Below, piece after piece: positions 61,480 through 64,000 of a stretch of DNA of 64,000 nucleotides. The position numbers were made by a program, and so were the translations under genes. Under the pieces are notes generated by a model. It did no database searches and had not been told where the DNA came from. It worked only from the letters and a program-made list of their open reading frames with translations. Source of the stretch: Phycisphaerae bacterium (GTDB lineage: Bacteria; Planctomycetota; Phycisphaerae; Phycisphaerales; UBA1924); contig JAUIES010000003.1 in assembly GCA_030429705.1 (NCBI GenBank), positions 62,001-126,000 of the forward strand, in the 5' to 3' direction. Numbering within the stretch: position 1 is the first letter of the stretch; every line of letters begins with the position of its first letter.

Positions 61480-63075
61480 ATGTCTGCCCAACTCGGCACG
61501 AAACCTCAAATCGAAGAAGCGTCCACCTTCACCAATCTGTCTGCTGCCGAGTTGATCGAGCATGCGATCCGCAATGGCGAAGGACGCCTGTCAAGCGAAG
61601 GCGCGCTGGTCTGCCTGACCGGTGCCCGCACCGGAAGAAGCCCGAACGACAAGCTGCTCGAAGACTCGCCAGGCATCCACGACACGATCTGGTGGGGCAA
61701 GGTCAACAGGCCGATCACACCAGATCGATTCGATCGTGCCGTGCAGATCGCGACCGAGTATCTCAATTCGCTGGACAAGCGCTATGTGTTTGACGGCTTT
61801 GCCGGTGCGGACACCAGCCATCGGCTCGGTGTACGCGTGGTGAGCGAATATGCTTGGCATTCGCTGTTCGCGCAGACGCTATTTATCGAGCCGGGGTCGG
61901 CTTCCGATGATGGCGATGGATCGTGGAAGCAGGATTGGACGATTCTTGCTGCAGGCCCACGCGAGTTGACCGCTGAGGAACAGGCGGAACTCGGTCACGA
62001 TTCACCGATCTTGATCGCTCAGTCGCTTGAAAAGAAATTGGTGGTGATTCTCGGCACCCGTTACGCAGGCGAGATCAAGAAGAGCATTTTCTACGCCATG
62101 AACTACGACATGCCCGACGAAGGCGTGTTCCCGATGCACTGCTCGTGCAATGTCGCCTGTGAAGACCATTCTGATGTGGCGCTGTTCTTCGGTCTTTCGG
62201 GCACCGGAAAGACGACGCTGTCGGCCGATCCGGAGCGGAGTTTGATCGGCGACGACGAGCACGGCTGGGGTCCAAACAGCGTGTTCAACTTTGAAGGCGG
62301 GTGCTACGCGAAGTGCATCAAGTTGACGCGTGAAACCGAGCCACAAATCTGGGACGCGATTCGGTTTGGTAGCGTGCTGGAAAATGTCGTCATCGACGAC
62401 GAGACGCGCCAGCCTGACTTTGACGACGGCTCACTGACAGAAAACACGCGGGTGACCTATCCGGTCGATTTTATACCCGGTGCGACCATCCCTTCGGTGG
62501 GCGAACATCCGAAGAATGTGATCTTCCTGACCGCCGACGCATTTGGCGTGTTACCCCCGGTGAGTCGATTGACCGCCGAGCAGGCGATGTATTACTTCAT
62601 CAACGGGTATACCTCGAAACTTGCGGGGACGGAAGCCGGTGTCACTGAACCGATGCCGAATTTCAGCCCATGCTTCGGCGGGCCGTTCTTACCGCGTCGT
62701 CCGAGCGAGTATGCCAACATGCTCGCTGAACGCACGACCAAGCACGGTGCCCGTGTGTGGTTGCTCAATACTGGTTGGTCGGGTGGGCCATATGGTGTCG
62801 GCGAACGATTCAGTCTGGCGTACACGCGTCAGATGGTTCGCGAGATTCTGAACGGGCATCTGAACAACGGCGAGTTCCAGACCGACCCTGTGTTTGGGTT
62901 GCATGTCCCCAAGCAGGTCAAGGGCGTGCCTTCCAAGGTGTTGATGCCCAAGAATACCTGGGCCGATCAGGATGCGTATGAAGTTAAAGCGAAGGAACTT
63001 GCAGCGTTGTTCCGCAAGAACGCCGAGCAGTTCAAGTTGACAGATGCCGTTCGTGCTGCCGGTCCGCAAGGCTGA
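61480..63075 (+). CDS. pckA: Phosphoenolpyruvate carboxykinase (ATP)
   Basis: This 531-residue cytoplasmic enzyme interconverts oxaloacetate plus ATP and PEP plus CO2 plus ADP. Signature elements are the P-loop GLSGTGKTTLS (about 242-252), the metal-binding LIGDDEHGW (about 260-268), the FYAMNYDMPDEGVFPMHCSC stretch and RTGRSPND near the N-terminus. Length and motifs fit the ATP-dependent bacterial class. CAGGAGAG lies eight bases before the ATG. A strong terminator follows, so it is monocistronic. Confidence 0.95.
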   Translation: MSAQLGTKPQIEEASTFTNLSAAELIEHAIRNGEGRLSSEGALVCLTGARTGRSPNDKLLEDSPGIHDTIWWGKVNRPITPDRFDRAVQIATEYLNSLDKRYVFDGFAGADTSHRLGVRVVSEYAWHSLFAQTLFIEPGSASDDGDGSWKQDWTILAAGPRELTAEEQAELGHDSPILIAQSLEKKLVVILGTRYAGEIKKSIFYAMNYDMPDEGVFPMHCSCNVACEDHSDVALFFGLSGTGKTTLSADPERSLIGDDEHGWGPNSVFNFEGGCYAKCIKLTRETEPQIWDAIRFGSVLENVVIDDETRQPDFDDGSLTENTRVTYPVDFIPGATIPSVGEHPKNVIFLTADAFGVLPPVSRLTAEQAMYYFINGYTSKLAGTEAGVTEPMPNFSPCFGGPFLPRRPSEYANMLAERTTKHGARVWLLNTGWSGGPYGVGERFSLAYTRQMVREILNGHLNNGEFQTDPVFGLHVPKQVKGVPSKVLMPKNTWADQDAYEVKAKELAALFRKNAEQFKLTDAVRAAGPQG

Positions 63076-63111
63076 ACGCGACAAATCGGTCCAATCGTCC
63101 ATTGTTCAAAG

Positions 63112-63143
63112 AACCCTCATCGGCGCGCCGATGGGGGTTTTCA
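63112..63143 (+). terminator. Rho-independent terminator of pckA
   Basis: The sequence has a long GC-rich stem with a central palindrome (63118-63133), extended by AACCC/GGGTT, then a short T-run and T-rich tail. Confidence 0.8.
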
Positions 63144-63216
63144 TTTTGTTCGATCTCACGCCACGCTCGCGCTCAACGAGCGCGTTCAAGCCGGTGTATT
63201 GACGGTTTGCACATGT

Positions 63217-64000
63217 TCAAGGCAAGATCGGGTTCGGGCCGAGGGTTTTGCTCCCGAGGGGGGTTGAGTACACTATGCCCATGCGCAGAATGTCGTTGGT
63301 GTCCACATAGCAGTCGCCGTTCATATCAAAGATCTCTTCGCCTGGTTCGATGTGGGCTCCGGCTCGGGTGATCATGATGTCAATCGCTTGCTGAACTTCG
63401 GCTGCGTCGATCATGCCATCGCCGTTCGGGTCACCCAGTCGCGTGGGGTGCCAGGCGGTCCAAGTACGGTTTTTCTGGTAGCCTCGTAGCGTGCGACGAT
63501 GCGTGCTGTCAGGCCATCGGATTTCGATCGCTTCGATGTTGAGCGGGCTGTCACCAAGTCCGACATGGACCACGCGTTCATTGTCTGATTTGTAGTTGGT
63601 GCCTGCTCTCACTTCCCTGAATTGCTCGAGTCCTTGCGAGGTCACACGGACCTGTGCCCCGATGGCGTGGACATTGGGTCCGGTGCCGTTCACTTTCAGG
63701 CGGACCCAGTCACGGTTGTCGCCCTCTTGATTGATGTACAGCCGCAGTGGTGCAAATGCGGTTGCGACCGCAAGGTCGAGGTCGCCGTCCAGATCGATAT
63801 CTGCGGTCGCCGAGATGTAGGTTGTGCCGGATTCGCCGACACCCATCGCCGCGCTGACATCAACGAGCGGGAACAACCCTTCGTTTTTGAGCAACACATT
63901 GGTTGCGTTCATGTGTGCGATATACAGGTCTTCCCAGGTGTCGTTGTTGTAATCAAAGAAACTGCAGGACCAGCCGATTTCGAACAGTTCGACACCCGCA
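63217..64000 (-). CDS. CRTAC1/ASPIC-UnbV protein with dockerin-like C-terminus (5' end cut by window)
   Basis: This is the C-terminal 260 residues of a larger protein; the frame stays open to the window edge. FG-GAP-like repeats (FFDYNNDTWEDLYIAH; ADIDLDGDLDLAVATA) are followed by an ASPIC/UnbV domain (VRLKVNGTGPNVHAIGAQVR, then IEIRWPDSTHRRTLRGY). The end carries dockerin-type calcium loops (GDPNGDGMIDAAE and DMNGDCYVDTNDI). Such proteins are usually secreted or surface-bound and common in planctomycetes; the function is unknown. Its ATG at 63912 is internal and should not be taken as the start. Confidence 0.8.
   Translation of the reverse strand, partial: AGVELFEIGWSCSFFDYNNDTWEDLYIAHMNATNVLLKNEGLFPLVDVSAAMGVGESGTTYISATADIDLDGDLDLAVATAFAPLRLYINQEGDNRDWVRLKVNGTGPNVHAIGAQVRVTSQGLEQFREVRAGTNYKSDNERVVHVGLGDSPLNIEAIEIRWPDSTHRRTLRGYQKNRTWTAWHPTRLGDPNGDGMIDAAEVQQAIDIMITRAGAHIEPGEEIFDMNGDCYVDTNDILRMGIVYSTPLGSKTLGPNPILP

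Noticed and set aside
63167-63183. Short GCGCTC/GAGCGC inverted repeat after the pckA terminator
   Set aside because: It has no T-run and the stronger hairpin just upstream already explains termination.

Overview
The window is GC-rich bacterial chromosome that looks planctomycetal, most likely class Phycisphaerae. This is inferred from gene content, not from a marker search. The signs are a surface protein with a VPAP-type PEP-CTERM tail, a CRTAC1/dockerin protein, large fused proteins, GyrB with a long insertion, an unusual sigma-70 factor, and peptidoglycan genes (ftsW-murG, an L,D-transpeptidase). Coding density is high, with short operons on both strands and three tRNA genes (Cys-GCA, Ser-TGA, His-GTG).

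Layout. 0-4.3 kb: a small membrane protein, Mn-type superoxide dismutase, a sigma-70 factor and a BaiN/HI0933-like flavoprotein. 4.5-9.5 kb: PilT, a membrane-anchored GspE/PilB-like protein with a damaged P-loop, and a CvpA-like membrane protein. 9.5-15.5 kb: tRNA-Cys, an MBOAT acyltransferase with an SGNH-like partner, a MoxR ATPase, a BtuF-like lipoprotein, a zinc-ribbon protein and a ferredoxin. 15.6-20.9 kb: a PEP-CTERM-like protein, a phosphatase/TPR/sulfotransferase fusion, a hyperacidic protein and small membrane proteins.

20.9-25.5 kb is the most unusual part. A LexA/CI-like XRE-S24 repressor faces a tightly coupled operon encoding a double-HTH protein, an ABC-ATPase fused to a GNAT acetyltransferase (COG2401 type), a 72-residue protein and a complete-looking phage terminase large subunit. 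No capsid, portal, tail or integrase gene is present. The operon lies directly before ftsW-murG. It may be a domesticated DNA-processing, gene-transfer or phage-derived system under damage-responsive control.

25.6-39.4 kb: ftsW, murG, a diguanylate cyclase with an unknown partner, tRNA-Ser, rimO carrying repeat-like in-frame insertions, a lone MshEN domain, clpS, mnmE-yidC, a metallophosphoesterase and tandem clpP genes. 39.8-47.9 kb: a surface-glycan cluster with mannose-1-phosphate guanylyltransferase, two asparagine-synthetase-type amidotransferases around an SDR epimerase, and an ABC-exporter-like protein without a recognisable P-loop. 48-64 kb: ruvX, a LolA-like protein, a TPR-HExxH protease, a PlsC-like acyltransferase, rarA, 5-formyl-THF cyclo-ligase, an L,D-transpeptidase, gyrB, a PilZ/pseudo-receiver/pseudo-Hpt protein, tRNA-His, pckA and the 3' part of a CRTAC1/dockerin gene cut by the window edge.

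Two themes cross the window. First, several genes have a TANNNT hexamer about six bases before the start codon and no Shine-Dalgarno sequence, suggesting leaderless transcripts. Second, cyclic-di-GMP related parts (GGDEF enzyme, PilZ protein, MshEN domain) occur alongside type IV pilus/type II secretion-like ATPases.
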